From NCBI GenBank assembly GCA_943788865.1, contig CALSRX010000005.1:62001-126000 (forward strand): a DNA stretch of 64,000 nt. Direction: 5' to 3'. The stretch is from an uncultured Polaribacter sp. (GTDB lineage: Bacteria > Bacteroidota > Bacteroidia > Flavobacteriales > Flavobacteriaceae). The notes under the pieces were generated by a model. The model had not been told where the DNA came from. It saw only the letters and a list, made by a program, of their open reading frames with translations, and made no database searches. Below are positions 18,073 through 27,946 of this stretch, piece by piece. The translations under genes were made by a program, and so were the position numbers. Within the stretch, counting starts at the first letter, position 1; every line of letters starts with the position of its first letter.

Positions 18073-18942
18073 ATGAAAGAAAAAGGGCTTCACCCCAAAA
18101 ATAAATTTAATAAAGGATATAATTTTGATGATTTAATCAATAAAAATTCTTTGTTAAAAGAGTTTATTATTAAAAATGACTATGGAAACTTAAGTATTGA
18201 TTTTTCTGACCCAAAAGCGGTAAAAGAGCTTAATAGGTCTTTATTATTTGCAAACTATAACATTAAAGTCTGGGAGTTTCCTGACGAAAATTTATGTCCG
18301 CCAATTCCTGGAAGAGTAGATTATATTCATCATATTCATGATTTGTTAGTTGCGTCAAACATTACTGAGAAAGTACATGTGTTAGATATTGGAACAGGAG
18401 CAACCTGTATTTATCCATTGTTAGGAAATGCGGTTTATGGCTGGACTTTTATTGGAACTGATATCGACTTGGATTCGTTAGATTCAGCACAAGATATTAT
18501 TGATGATAATGATTTGGATCCACAGATTTTATTACGCCAACAGTTTGATGAAAATAACATCTTAACTGGAATTATAGAATTAGAAGATTCTTTTACGGTA
18601 GCCATGTGTAATCCACCGTTTTATAAATTTGCAGAAGAGGCTAGAGGGGCAAACAGAAGAAAAACAAGAAATCTCGGAACAAATGCTGTCAGAAACTTTG
18701 CAGGAAACAACAATGAGTTATGGTATGTAGGAGGGGAAAAAGCATTTTTGCACAATTACTTATACCAAAGTTCTTTATCTAAAGAGCGATGTATTTGGTT
18801 TACATCGTTGGTTTCTAAAAAAGAAAACGTAGAAAGTTTACAGAAATCAGCAAAAAAGTTAGGAGCTACTGCATTCAAAATTATTCCGATGCATCAAGGA
18901 AATAAAGTAACAAGAATTATTGCTTGGAGTTATCAGAATTAA
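18073..18942 (+). CDS. rlmF: RlmF, 23S rRNA (adenine-1618-N6)-methyltransferase
   Basis: About 289 residues. Begins KGLHPKNKFNKGYNFDDL, the RlmF start; SAM-binding part VLDIGTGATCIYPLLG and the N6-adenine catalytic motif NPPF in VAMCNPPFYKFAEEA. The segment RNFAGNNNELWYVGGEKAFL is also family-specific. It methylates A1618 of 23S rRNA. The ATG at 18073 is preferred over 18061, because the latter lies in a repeat. Its stop overlaps the stop of the convergent membrane-protein gene by four bases. Confidence 0.94.
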   Translation: MKEKGLHPKNKFNKGYNFDDLINKNSLLKEFIIKNDYGNLSIDFSDPKAVKELNRSLLFANYNIKVWEFPDENLCPPIPGRVDYIHHIHDLLVASNITEKVHVLDIGTGATCIYPLLGNAVYGWTFIGTDIDLDSLDSAQDIIDDNDLDPQILLRQQFDENNILTGIIELEDSFTVAMCNPPFYKFAEEARGANRRKTRNLGTNAVRNFAGNNNELWYVGGEKAFLHNYLYQSSLSKERCIWFTSLVSKKENVESLQKSAKKLGATAFKIIPMHQGNKVTRIIAWSYQN

Positions 18943-19562
18943 TCTTCGTTTATAAAAACAGGATCGTTTATCTTTTTCTTTTTAACCCAGATACTCAAAA
19001 TAAAGTTGATTCCCATATGCAAGGCAACTAAACAGATTACTGCATATAATGGAACACCCAAAAATTGATACGGCCAAGAATAGGTCCACACACCCAAGTT
19101 TATTGTAATTACTTCTCCATATGCAGGAAAAAATGCAGTGATAAAAATAGCAAGCCATGTTTTATGACTTATTTTTTTTAACTGTAGCGAAACAATTAAG
19201 TCACTCTCTAGTTTGTAAATAAAACGAAAGGCAAACATCCAAGCAAAAGGGAGCCAATAGGGTAATTGTCTGTTATTTGATAAATCGTGATATTCCCAAA
19301 AACCATTTGTTACACCCCAAATTTCTGCACAAATTCCTAGAATTCCGGTAATGATCATTCCAGCTAACAAAATCCAATTTTTAGAAGCTTTATGCAAGTA
19401 GTTCTTGTATAAAAAGACAAGTAGATAAGTAAATAGTAATAAGCCAACCCAAAAATCATGTTTATGAAAAACACCAATAATAATACCAGTGATGGTTATT
19501 TTTACAAAAGCAATTATGATGGTTTTAAAAGTTTCCTTTTGTTGTTTTTTTGTGAATGCCAT
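18939..19562 (-). CDS. Six-helix membrane protein of unknown function
   Basis: 207 residues with about six predicted membrane helices, starting in the segment TIIIAFVKITITGIIIGVF. Conserved-looking polar text lies between helices 3 and 4: GICAEIWGVTNGFWEYHDLS then LPYWLPFAWMF, and GVWTYSW later. The Glu-and-aromatic pattern recalls carotenoid-related or lycopene-cyclase-like membrane families, but I cannot assign it. It begins one base from the end of the GH2 gene on the same strand (19562), so it is probably cotranscribed behind the beta-galactosidase. Confidence 0.7.
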   Translation of the reverse strand: MAFTKKQQKETFKTIIIAFVKITITGIIIGVFHKHDFWVGLLLFTYLLVFLYKNYLHKASKNWILLAGMIITGILGICAEIWGVTNGFWEYHDLSNNRQLPYWLPFAWMFAFRFIYKLESDLIVSLQLKKISHKTWLAIFITAFFPAYGEVITINLGVWTYSWPYQFLGVPLYAVICLVALHMGINFILSIWVKKKKINDPVFINED

Positions 19563-22500
19563 TATTTAAATTGTTGTTGTAATTCTACAAATTTCTTCGT
19601 TGTTCCGCTAGTAAACGGAATTAAATAAAAAGAATACGAATGTTTTTCAGCACTTTTTAATTGATACTTATCTTGAGGTTTTGCGCCCCAACTATCATCT
19701 CCACCCAGACCTCGTTGCGCTAAATCGATATTTAATTGCACTAAATTCTGTTCTTTAATATCATTTGTATGCTTACTGAAATTCGCATTTTTATGTTCTT
19801 TAGAATAATCTAAACCGTTTGTAATATCAAAATCTTCGTTTGGCATGTGTAGGGCAGAAATGCTCAATCCTTTTTGTGAAGGAGAAGAAATTAACAATCC
19901 ATTTTCTTTAGCATTCATCAATGCCATCCAACGCACATCTGTTCTAGTTCCATTTTCTTGGGGACGAACATACGGAACATAAAAATTAGAAACGTTAGAT
20001 TTAAAAACATCTATAAAAGTTGCTGCTTTTCTGTCTTGATAATTTTCCCAAGGACCCCGTCCATAATAAGTAACGTTATTAAACTCTTTTGCAATTTGCA
20101 TTCGCATTCCAACTCTAGGAATATCTCCTTTGTAAGTAGATTCGTTTAATGTATTTTCAATTTTAACAACACCATTTCCGTTTAGGGTATAAATAGTTGT
20201 ATGTAAAGTTTTTACAGTTGGTAGTTGATAGTTTACAACAACTTGCATTAAATTATTGTTTAGCTTTTTAAATTCAAAATTAGAAGTAGTTGCATTTAAA
20301 GAAGCGTTTTTCCAACCTAGATTTCTATCCTGTATTCTATTTCCTAAATCATTATCGGTTGGAGGTCTCCAGAAATTTATATGCGGACCTTTCTTTGAAT
20401 TCAAGTATTCTTGTTTCTTGTATACGTAGGAAGTTATAATGCCACTTTTTTTAGCAAAAACAATCTGTATGTTGTTGTTAAAAATAGTTACTTCAGAACT
20501 GTTTTCACGCGAGCTTAAATCGGGTCCATTATCAATAGCAATTGGTTTTTTCTTGAATTTTTCGCTTAAATAAATTTGCTCTTTGGCAATTTCAAATCCT
20601 TTTGGTAATAAACCCCAAGTGTTTTTTGTTGTTGTAGAGAATTCTATGAAGTACTCTGTGTTTTCTTTAAAATCGATTCCACTTAACGGAATCATTATGT
20701 TTTTATTTTTGTGCGGTTCTAAATTGATATTATTTTTATTGATGGTTTTTAAAACAACCCCATTTTCTTTGATAACTGCCTTAAAATTAAACTGATTTAG
20801 ATTCGTAAAATCGTACAAATTCTCTACATCAATTACTTGTTCGTTTTTTAGTGTTGAATCCAATGTTTTTAAAATTGATAAATTCATGAGCTTTCTTAAC
20901 TTCATACAATGCAGGTTGTGGAGTTCTGTCTGGAAAGACAATTCCGTTATTTAAAAAGGAATTATCTGTTGGCATATTATTCCCAAAATCTCCTCCGTAA
21001 GCATAAAATTTCTCTCCTTTGTTATTTGTTTTCCAAATAGATTGATCTACCCAGTCCCAAATAAAACCACCTTGTAGGTGATCATATTTTTCTATTATTT
21101 CCCAGTAATCTGCAAAATTACCTGTGCTATTCCCCATAGAGTGGGTATATTCACTAGGAATAAAAGGCCTGTCAGTTTTCGTTTTTCCTATTCTTTCAAA
21201 AGTTGCAGGCGAAGGGTATTGTGGAACAATAATATCAGTATTCCAATCCATATTAAATAAATTGTTATCTGACTTGTAGGTTCTTTCGTATTGGACAGGT
21301 CTTTTACTTTTGTCTAATGCTTTAATCGTTTTGTATCCTTCATAAAAAACAATTCCATTTCCAGCTTCATTTCCCATAGACCAAATGATTACCGATGGAT
21401 GATTTTTATCTCGTTCAACCATTCTTGTCATTCTATCAACATGTGCTTTGGTCCAATTGGCTTTTTTTGCTAAAGAATATTTTCCGTAATACATTCCGTG
21501 CGATTCTAAATTGGCCTCATCTACAACATAAATTCCATAGAGATCACACAATTCATAAAAGCGACTAGCACGTGGATAATGACTTAAACGAACCGCATTG
21601 ATGTTGTTTTCTTTCCACAGTTTGATGTCTTTTAGCATCAATTCTTCGCTCATCACATGGCCAGTTTCTGGGTTTGCCTCATGTGCATTTACCCCTTTTA
21701 ATGTAATTCGTTGTCCGTTAACCAATAACAAACCATTTGTAATTTCTACTTTTCTAAAACCAATTTTACGCTCTACAACTTCTTTTAAGTTTTTATTTTC
21801 GTCTTTGGTTGTAATTCTTAAGGTATATAAATTAGGATGTTCTGCACTCCATTTTTTTGGACGCATAATATTGGTAGAAAAACTTGCTGTTTTGCGTAGT
21901 TTTGGTGATACAGCAGTATTGCTTTGCTGTTCGGCAATTAATTGATTTTCAGTATCAAATAGCTGATAAGAGACATACATTTCTTTATTTGTCTTTTCAT
22001 GGTTTTGCAAATCTAAATTCACTTCTAAAAAGCCATGTGTATATTCTTTGTCTAAGTCTGTTATGATTTCTATATCTTGAATCCGAACTTTTGGTTGTGC
22101 ATAAATGAAAACATCACGTTCAATTCCGCTTATTCTCCAAAAATCTTGTGCTTCTAAATAACTTCCGTCGGTCCATCTAAAAACCTGAATAGCGATCGAG
22201 TTGATACCTTTTCTTGCAGCTTTTGTAATGTTGAATTCACTTGGTAATTTGCTTCCTTGTGTATATCCTATATACTTTCCATTTAACCACACAAAACCAC
22301 CTGATTTAAGCGCTCCAATATGCAAGAAAACTTCATTATGCATCCAATTGTCTGAAAGGGTAAATTCTCTTCGATAAGAACCAACAGGGTTGTATGTATG
22401 TGGAACTTTTCCAGGGTTTTTTGGGTAAATCCGATCAATCAATTCCATATCATCTGCAACCATTGCCTTATAATCAGAAAACTCGTATTGATGATTTACA

Positions 22501-22838
22501 TAGATTGGTGTGCCAAAACCTTCAACTTCCCAATTAGATGGAACCTTTATTTTTTTCCAATCAATTAATCGTAAAGTCGGATTCATAAATTCTGTAGGCC
22601 TATCAGCAGGGTTTTTCACCCAATTGAAATCCCAAACCCCATTTAATGATTTTTTAAAAGTAGGAGTGTTTGCTTTTAAATTTTTTAAAGACACAAATGA
22701 AGTAAAACTAGCATGGGCATCTTCTTTGTTTTCACCAATAACTTGTTCGTTTTCTATATAATGCCAAATGTCTTTTTGTTGGCCATAACCCGCACTAAAA
22801 AATATAAGAAAGAGTAGAATGGAAGTAGTTTTTTTCAT
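19562..22838 (-). CDS. GH2 beta-galactosidase, secreted, with one frameshift as read
   Basis: Large LacZ-type glycoside hydrolase of about 1,092 residues when the frame is joined. Start at 22838 gives a signal peptide (MKKTTSILLFLIFFSAGYGQ). Order: GH2 sugar-binding jelly roll, immunoglobulin-like domain, TIM barrel with acid/base Glu in WSMGNEAGNG and nucleophile Glu in FIPSEYTHSMGN, then DUF4981-like and Bgal_small_N domains (YYGRGPWENYQDRK, ending with DDSWGAKPQDKYQL). The two reading frames meet in an A6 run (T6 on the plus strand near 20848): one A fewer restores NTKNEQVIDVENLYDFTN. The break may be a real indel or an error. It acts on beta-galactosides outside the cytoplasm. Confidence 0.9.
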
Positions 22839-22863
22839 GAAAATGTATTGAATTCTCAAATAT

Positions 22864-22895
22864 AAAAAAACCGAAGCGGTTGAGCTTCGGTTTTT
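22864..22895 (-). terminator. Terminator between lpd and the GH2 gene
   Basis: Stem ACCGAAGC / GCTTCGGT with T runs on both sides, 22 bases past the lpd stop. Both genes are on the minus strand, so it separates their transcripts. Confidence 0.85.
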
Positions 22896-22917
22896 ACTAA
22901 ATATATTTTCTGAATTC

Positions 22918-24306
22918 TTATAAGTGAATCACCTCATCATAAGCATCAGCAACTGCTTCCATAACAGCTTCACTCATTGTTGGATGTGGATGAATTGCTT
23001 TTAAAACTTCATGTCCAGTAGTTTCTAACTTACGACCTAGAACTGCTTCTGCAATCATATCGGTAACTCCAGCTCCAATCATATGGCAACCTAACCACTC
23101 ACCATACTTGGCGTCAAAAATTACTTTTACAAATCCATCTGGTGTTCCAGCAGCTTTTGCTTTTCCAGAGGCAGAAAAAGGGAATTTTCCAATTTTTAAT
23201 TCGTATCCAGCTTCTTTTGCTTGGTCTTCTGTCATTCCAACAGATGCAATTTCTGGAGTCGCATAGGTACATCCAGGAATGTTTCCGTAATCAATTGCTT
23301 CAGTATGTAAACCTGCAATTTTTTCAACACAGGTAATTCCTTCTGCAGAAGCAACGTGTGCTAATGCTGGCCCAGGAACTACATCACCAATAGCATAGTA
23401 GCCAGGTAAATTAGTTTGATACCAATCGTTTACTAAAATTTTATCTCTATCTGTTACAATGCCAACATCTTCTAATCCGATGTTTTCAATATTTGTTTTA
23501 ATTCCAACTGCAGATAAAACAATGTCTGCTTCTAAAATTTCTTCTCCTTTTTTTGTTTTAACGGTGGCTTTTACACCATCGCCAGAAACATCAACAGATT
23601 CTACAGAGGAATTGGTCATTACTTTAATTCCTGCTTTTTTGATAGAGCGCTCAAATTGCTTAGAAACATCTTTATCTTCTAACGGCACCACATTTGGTAA
23701 AAACTCTACAATGGTAACATCAGTCCCCATAGAATTATAGAAATGAGCAAACTCAACTCCAATAGCTCCAGAACCCACAACAATCATAGACTTTGGTTGT
23801 GTTGGTAAACTCATAGCTTCTCTATAGCCAATTACTTTTTTACCGTCTTGTGGTAAGTTTGGTAATACTCTAGAGCGTGCTCCAGTGGCAATGATAATAT
23901 GATCAGCAGCATATTCAGTTACTTTTCCATCTGCGTCAGTTACCTCTACTTTTTTTCCTGTTTTAATTTTTCCAAAACCATCAATAATATCAATTTTGTT
24001 TTTCTTCATTAAAAACTGAACACCTTTGCTCATTCCTTCAGCAACACCACGACTTCTTTTAATAACAGCTTCAAAATCTTTATCAATTGCTTCTGCTTTT
24101 AAACCGTATTCATCTACATGTTTTAGATAATCATACACTTGTGCCGATTTTAATAATGCTTTTGTTGGAATACAACCCCAATTTAAACAGATTCCTCCTA
24201 AGTTTTCTTTCTCAACTACGGCAACTTTAAAGCCCAATTGTGAAGCTCTAATTGCTGTAACATACCCTCCAGGTCCACTTCCTATAATAATGATGTCGTA
24301 TTTCAT
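22918..24306 (-). CDS. lpdA: Lpd, dihydrolipoyl dehydrogenase (E3)
   Basis: 462 residues, FAD-dependent disulfide oxidoreductase that reoxidises lipoyl groups of the 2-oxoacid dehydrogenases and the glycine cleavage system. FAD fold IIIGSGPGGYVTAIRASQLG; redox disulfide in GGICLNWGCIPTKALL; NAD fold MIVVGSGAIGVEFAHFYNSM; second FAD motif YYAIGDVVPGPALAHVA; C-terminal active-site His-Glu in AIHPHPTMSEAVMEA. Its leader carries a structured RNA (24344-24421) downstream of a good -7 box. lipA, which makes the lipoyl cofactor, is 10 kb away. Confidence 0.96.
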   Translation of the reverse strand: MKYDIIIIGSGPGGYVTAIRASQLGFKVAVVEKENLGGICLNWGCIPTKALLKSAQVYDYLKHVDEYGLKAEAIDKDFEAVIKRSRGVAEGMSKGVQFLMKKNKIDIIDGFGKIKTGKKVEVTDADGKVTEYAADHIIIATGARSRVLPNLPQDGKKVIGYREAMSLPTQPKSMIVVGSGAIGVEFAHFYNSMGTDVTIVEFLPNVVPLEDKDVSKQFERSIKKAGIKVMTNSSVESVDVSGDGVKATVKTKKGEEILEADIVLSAVGIKTNIENIGLEDVGIVTDRDKILVNDWYQTNLPGYYAIGDVVPGPALAHVASAEGITCVEKIAGLHTEAIDYGNIPGCTYATPEIASVGMTEDQAKEAGYELKIGKFPFSASGKAKAAGTPDGFVKVIFDAKYGEWLGCHMIGAGVTDMIAEAVLGRKLETTGHEVLKAIHPHPTMSEAVMEAVADAYDEVIHL

Positions 24307-24343
24307 GTTTCTTTATTTAATCCTTTAATTTTTTGTTTTTTGG

Positions 24344-24421
24344 GCGTTCGAGCGGGCTTTTACTACTCGCTTCACGCTGAAAAAGCCTGAGAGCTCAAAC
24401 ATACCGTTCAATCCCTAACGC
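24344..24421 (-). ncRNA. Structured RNA element in the lpd 5' leader
   Basis: On the minus strand three nested stems pair without forcing: outer GCGTT (24417-24421) with AACGC (24344-24348), middle GAGC (24393-24396) with GCTC (24350-24353), inner GGCTTTT (24381-24387) with AAAAGCC (24355-24361), leaving a loop of about 19 bases. The conserved-looking GCGTTAGGGATTGAACGG 5' strand and CGCCC 3' edge resemble elements repeated in flavobacterial genomes; the Rfam Flavo-1 family is one candidate. It lies between the lpd promoter and start codon, so it is transcribed with lpd. Confidence 0.6.
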
Positions 24422-24424
24422 AGG

Positions 24425-24432
24425 CAAATTTA
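24425..24432 (-). promoter_or_regulatory. -7 box for lpd
   Basis: Minus strand TAAATTTG followed by C. The start of transcription would be just before the structured element, giving a leader of about 110 bases. Confidence 0.6.
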
Positions 24433-24511
24433 CTAACTTTTATTATTTACTAAAACTATATTCAACTTTTTCCACAACAGTTTCTTCCCTTAAGGAAGAT
24501 TGAGAAGGAAT

Positions 24512-26320
24512 TTACATTCTCTCAGGTACCTCAATTCCTAATAAAGAGAAAGCAGATTTGATAATGTCGCTTACTTTTTTAGATAACTGCACTCTAATTA
24601 TTTTTTTATCTTGATTTTCTTCTCCTAAAATAGATACATTTTGGTAGAACGAATTGAATTCTTTTACCAAATCGTAGGTGTAATTTGCAATCAATGCAGG
24701 AGAATGATTCGCTGCTGCTTGCTGAATAATTTCAGGGTAATTTTCAATAATTTTGATCAACTCTTTTTCTTTTTCATGCAGCTCAATATCAGTAATTGGT
24801 TGTGAATAATCAAAAGTAGCTTTTCTTAAAATAGATTGAATTCTTGCATAGGTATATTGAATAAATGGCCCTGTGTTTCCTTGAAAATCTACCGATTCTT
24901 TTGGGTCGAATAAAATTCGTTTTCTAGGATCTACTTTTAAAATATAATATTTCAATGCCCCTAAACCAATAGTTTTGTATAAGCTTTCTTTTTCTTCATT
25001 AGAATACCCCTCTAATTTTCCTAATTCTTGAGATAAACTTCTTGCTGTGTCAGTCATTTCTACCATTAACTCATCTGCATCAACAACAGTTCCTTCTCTA
25101 GATTTCATTTTTCCAGAAGGTAAATCTACCATTCCGTAACTTAAATGATACAACTGGTCTGCCCAGTTATACCCTAATTTTTGTAAGATTAAAAACAACA
25201 CTTTAAAATGATATTCTTGCTCATTTCCAACCGTGTATACCATTCCGTTTACATCTGGATAATCTTTAGAACGTTGTACAGCAGTTCCGATATCTTGTGT
25301 CATATAGACAGCAGTTCCGTCAGAACGCAATACAATTTTTTCATCTAAACCATCTTCAGTCAAGTCGATCCAAACAGACCCATCTTCTTTTTTAAAGAAA
25401 ACACCGTTTTTCAATCCTTCTTCAATATTGTCTTTTCCTAGTAAATAGGTGTTGCTTTCGTAATAATAAGAATCAAAATTGACACCCAAGTTTTCATAAG
25501 TTGTTTCAAAGCCTTCATATACCCATTGGTTCATTTCTTTCCAAAGAGCAACAACTTGTTCATCTCCAGCTTCCCATTTTTTTAGCATTTCTTGTGCTTC
25601 TAACAATAAAGGAGCTTGTTTCTTAGCGTCTTCTTCTGAAATACCAGAAGCGACTAAGTCGCGAATTTCTTTTTTATATTCTTGGTCAAACTTTACATAG
25701 TAATTACCGACCAATTTATCTCCTTTTCTTAAATCTTCATTGTATGTTGTTAAAGGAGTTTCCTTTTTTCCATCACTCCCATTGGGAGCGTATTTTTGCC
25801 AAGCCAACATGGATTTACAAATATGTATTCCACGGTCGTTTATAATTTGTGTTTTATACACCTTTTTTCCAGCTGCTTTTAGAATTTCAGAAACAGCATA
25901 TCCTAATAGATTATTTCTTACATGTCCTAAATGTAAGGGTTTATTTGTGTTAGGAGACGAATACTCTACCAACACAGCATCATTGTTTGTTGATGTATTT
26001 ACAAATCCGTAGGTTGAATTCTTAAAAATTATATCGAACGATTTCAGGTATAAAGCATCATCAATAACCAAGTTTAAGAAACCTTTTACAACATTAAAGC
26101 GAGTAACTTCTTTTACATTTTCTACAATGTAATTCCCTAAATCGTTGCCAATCTGAACTGGATTTCCTTTTTTGTAACGTAACATCGGAAAAACAACTAC
26201 AGTAATATCTCCTTCAAATTCTTTGCGTGTTGCTTGAAATTCTACTGTAGGTATTTCACTATTATATAAGGTTAAAAAGCCTTTTTTTACAGCAGATTCT
26301 ATAAGGGTTTGGATACTCAT
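24512..26320 (-). CDS. argS: ArgS, arginyl-tRNA synthetase
   Basis: 602 residues when started at MSIQTLIESAVKKGFLTLYN (26320), which is preferred to the ATG 24 bases upstream because the -7 box lies at 26342-26349. N-terminal Add1 domain, class I signature HLGHVRNN after SSPNTNKPL, the unusual KMSKS equivalent KMKSREGTVVDADEL that marks ArgRS, and the C-terminal anticodon-binding helix bundle ending SLLGIEVPERM. It charges tRNA-Arg in translation. Normal length and frame. Confidence 0.96.
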   Translation of the reverse strand: MSIQTLIESAVKKGFLTLYNSEIPTVEFQATRKEFEGDITVVVFPMLRYKKGNPVQIGNDLGNYIVENVKEVTRFNVVKGFLNLVIDDALYLKSFDIIFKNSTYGFVNTSTNNDAVLVEYSSPNTNKPLHLGHVRNNLLGYAVSEILKAAGKKVYKTQIINDRGIHICKSMLAWQKYAPNGSDGKKETPLTTYNEDLRKGDKLVGNYYVKFDQEYKKEIRDLVASGISEEDAKKQAPLLLEAQEMLKKWEAGDEQVVALWKEMNQWVYEGFETTYENLGVNFDSYYYESNTYLLGKDNIEEGLKNGVFFKKEDGSVWIDLTEDGLDEKIVLRSDGTAVYMTQDIGTAVQRSKDYPDVNGMVYTVGNEQEYHFKVLFLILQKLGYNWADQLYHLSYGMVDLPSGKMKSREGTVVDADELMVEMTDTARSLSQELGKLEGYSNEEKESLYKTIGLGALKYYILKVDPRKRILFDPKESVDFQGNTGPFIQYTYARIQSILRKATFDYSQPITDIELHEKEKELIKIIENYPEIIQQAAANHSPALIANYTYDLVKEFNSFYQNVSILGEENQDKKIIRVQLSKKVSDIIKSAFSLLGIEVPERM

Positions 26321-26341
26321 TGTTTTCTTAAAATTGAAGTG

Positions 26342-26349
26342 CAAAATTA
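26342..26349 (-). promoter_or_regulatory. -7 box for argS
   Basis: Minus strand TAATTTTG followed by C, about 22 bases before the argS ATG; a TTTG lies some 24 bases further up. Confidence 0.6.
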
Positions 26350-26420
26350 CAGAATTTATTTCACTTTTTCTTTCAAATTTTAAAGATGAAAATTAGAACG
26401 GTTCTTCTTGTTAATAATCT

Positions 26421-26428
26421 TATTTTTG
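26421..26428 (+). promoter_or_regulatory. -7 box for the cysteine-cluster protein gene
   Basis: TATTTTTG, placed 7 bases before the ATG at 26436. Such a short distance would give an almost leaderless message, so it is only a candidate. Confidence 0.4.
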
Positions 26429-26435
26429 TAACCGT

Positions 26436-26969
26436 ATGGAAGATATGAATAAACGGTTAGCAGATTTACCAAAATTAGCAGTAGAAGCTAAAAAAGAAAG
26501 TAAAAAGTATTTTACAAACCTAAAAAGAAGAACACCAAAGAATTTAGATCTTGTGATGCATGAATTGCATGAAGCTGAATTTAAAAAAACAGATTGTTTG
26601 TCTTGTGGGAATTGCTGTAAAACAACCAGTCCCATTTTTACTGAAAAAGATATTGAGCGTATTTCCAAGCACTTAAGAATGAAAGTAATTGATTTTGAAA
26701 CGCAATATTTAGATAGGGATGAGGATGATTTTATGGTGTTAAAATCTGCACCCTGTACTTTTTTTGATGAAAAAGACAATACTTGTTTTATCTATGAAGT
26801 TAGGCCAAAAGCGTGCTCAGAATATCCACATACCAATAGAAAAAAGTTTATTCAAATTACAGAATTGACTTTGAATAACACCGAGATTTGCCCAGCTGCA
26901 TATAACATTGTCGAAGCATTAAAAAAACGTTTACCTATGCATTCGAATACAAAAGTTAGAAGAAGTTAA
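26436..26969 (+). CDS. YkgJ-family cysteine-cluster protein
   Basis: 177 residues. Eight-cysteine signature of the YkgJ/CxxCxxCC family: CLSCGNCCKTTSPIF near residue 55, CTFFDEKDNTCFIYEVRPKA with further Cys near residue 110, then a late Cys in TEICPAAYN. The cysteines are thought to bind zinc or an iron-sulfur cluster; some relatives are reported as methyl- or oxidase-associated, but the function here is open. Divergent from argS, with both promoters in a shared region of about 115 bases. Confidence 0.85.
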   Translation: MEDMNKRLADLPKLAVEAKKESKKYFTNLKRRTPKNLDLVMHELHEAEFKKTDCLSCGNCCKTTSPIFTEKDIERISKHLRMKVIDFETQYLDRDEDDFMVLKSAPCTFFDEKDNTCFIYEVRPKACSEYPHTNRKKFIQITELTLNNTEICPAAYNIVEALKKRLPMHSNTKVRRS

Positions 26970-26982
26970 GTTTTAACATAAC

Positions 26983-27033
26983 TGTCAGTTCAAGTAAATT
27001 TTCTCATAAACTCCAAAATCACTCGAAGTGATA
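26983..27033. repeat. Degenerate GTCAGTTCAAG...CACTCGAAGTG element
   Basis: Sits between the cysteine-cluster gene and the hydroxylase gene. Its ends look like a decayed form of the Cys-GTTCGAGTG-type element at 3403. Weak similarity only. Confidence 0.35.
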
Positions 27034-27073
27034 TTCGTGTTTTTTCTGTATTTTAGTAGAAAAATATTTTCAT

Positions 27074-27904
27074 TTGGAAACAATTATTACTTATTTCGAA
27101 ACGATTCCATCATCGCATAGAAGTTTAATTTTGGTGGGCGGAATCACCTTTTTTTGGCTTTTAGAAGGTACCTTGCCTTTATTTAAGTTCGACTATAAAA
27201 AATGGAAACACGCATTTCCTAATTTCTTTTTTACAGCAACAACCATTATAATTAATTTTTCATTAGCCTTTTTATTGTTGAAATCTTCAAATTGGGTTCA
27301 GGTAAATAATTTCGGAATTATCAATTGGATTCCAAATTTACCTTTGTGGTTGTATGTTATTTTGGGAGTTTTGTTACTAGATTTTTTTGGAGCCTATTTA
27401 GCGCATTTTGTAGAGCATAAAGTAAAACCACTTTGGATGATTCATTTGGTGCATCATACAGATCATAAAGTAGATACAACAACAGCAAATCGTCATCATC
27501 CGTTAGAAAGTATGATTCGTTTTGCTTTTACGTTATTTGGTGTTTTTGTAGTTGGTGCTCCCATTGCAATTGTAATGGTTTATCAATCAATGTCATTAAT
27601 TTTTACGCAGTTTACACATGCAAATATTAAAATGAATAAGAATGTTGATAAAGCGTTGAGTTATGTAATCATTTCACCCGATATGCATAAAATTCACCAC
27701 CACAATATGTTACCCTATACAGATTCTAATTACGGGAATATTTTTTCTATTTGGGATAGAATCTTTGGTACCTATCTGTATTTAGAGCGTGAAAAAATTG
27801 TGTATGGAGTGGATACTTTTCCGGATGAAAAAACCAATTCATCTTTGGTAGAATTGTTAAAGCAACCTTTTCAAGGCTATCGGAAACCAACAAACGTGGA
27901 CTGA
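27074..27904 (+). CDS. Sterol desaturase / fatty acid hydroxylase family membrane protein
   Basis: 276 residues, apparently from a TTG start (METIITYFETIPSSHRSLIL); no in-frame ATG is nearby. Four or so membrane helices and the di-iron histidine clusters of the family: HFVEHK, then HLVHHTDHKVD, NRHHPLE, HANIK, and the final PDMHKIHHHN. These enzymes insert oxygen into lipids; related bacterial proteins act on ether lipids, sterol-like compounds or fatty acids. The exact lipid is not evident. It is alone, with no carotenoid or sphingolipid genes close by. Confidence 0.85.
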   Translation: METIITYFETIPSSHRSLILVGGITFFWLLEGTLPLFKFDYKKWKHAFPNFFFTATTIIINFSLAFLLLKSSNWVQVNNFGIINWIPNLPLWLYVILGVLLLDFFGAYLAHFVEHKVKPLWMIHLVHHTDHKVDTTTANRHHPLESMIRFAFTLFGVFVVGAPIAIVMVYQSMSLIFTQFTHANIKMNKNVDKALSYVIISPDMHKIHHHNMLPYTDSNYGNIFSIWDRIFGTYLYLEREKIVYGVDTFPDEKTNSSLVELLKQPFQGYRKPTNVD

Positions 27905-27946
27905 TGTTTGATTAAAATAGAATAGGTTTTTAAAAACCAAACGAAT

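Noticed and set aside
18939..19562. Lycopene cyclase or carotenoid gene
   Set aside because: Only a vague helix and aromatic pattern; no other carotenoid genes nearby.
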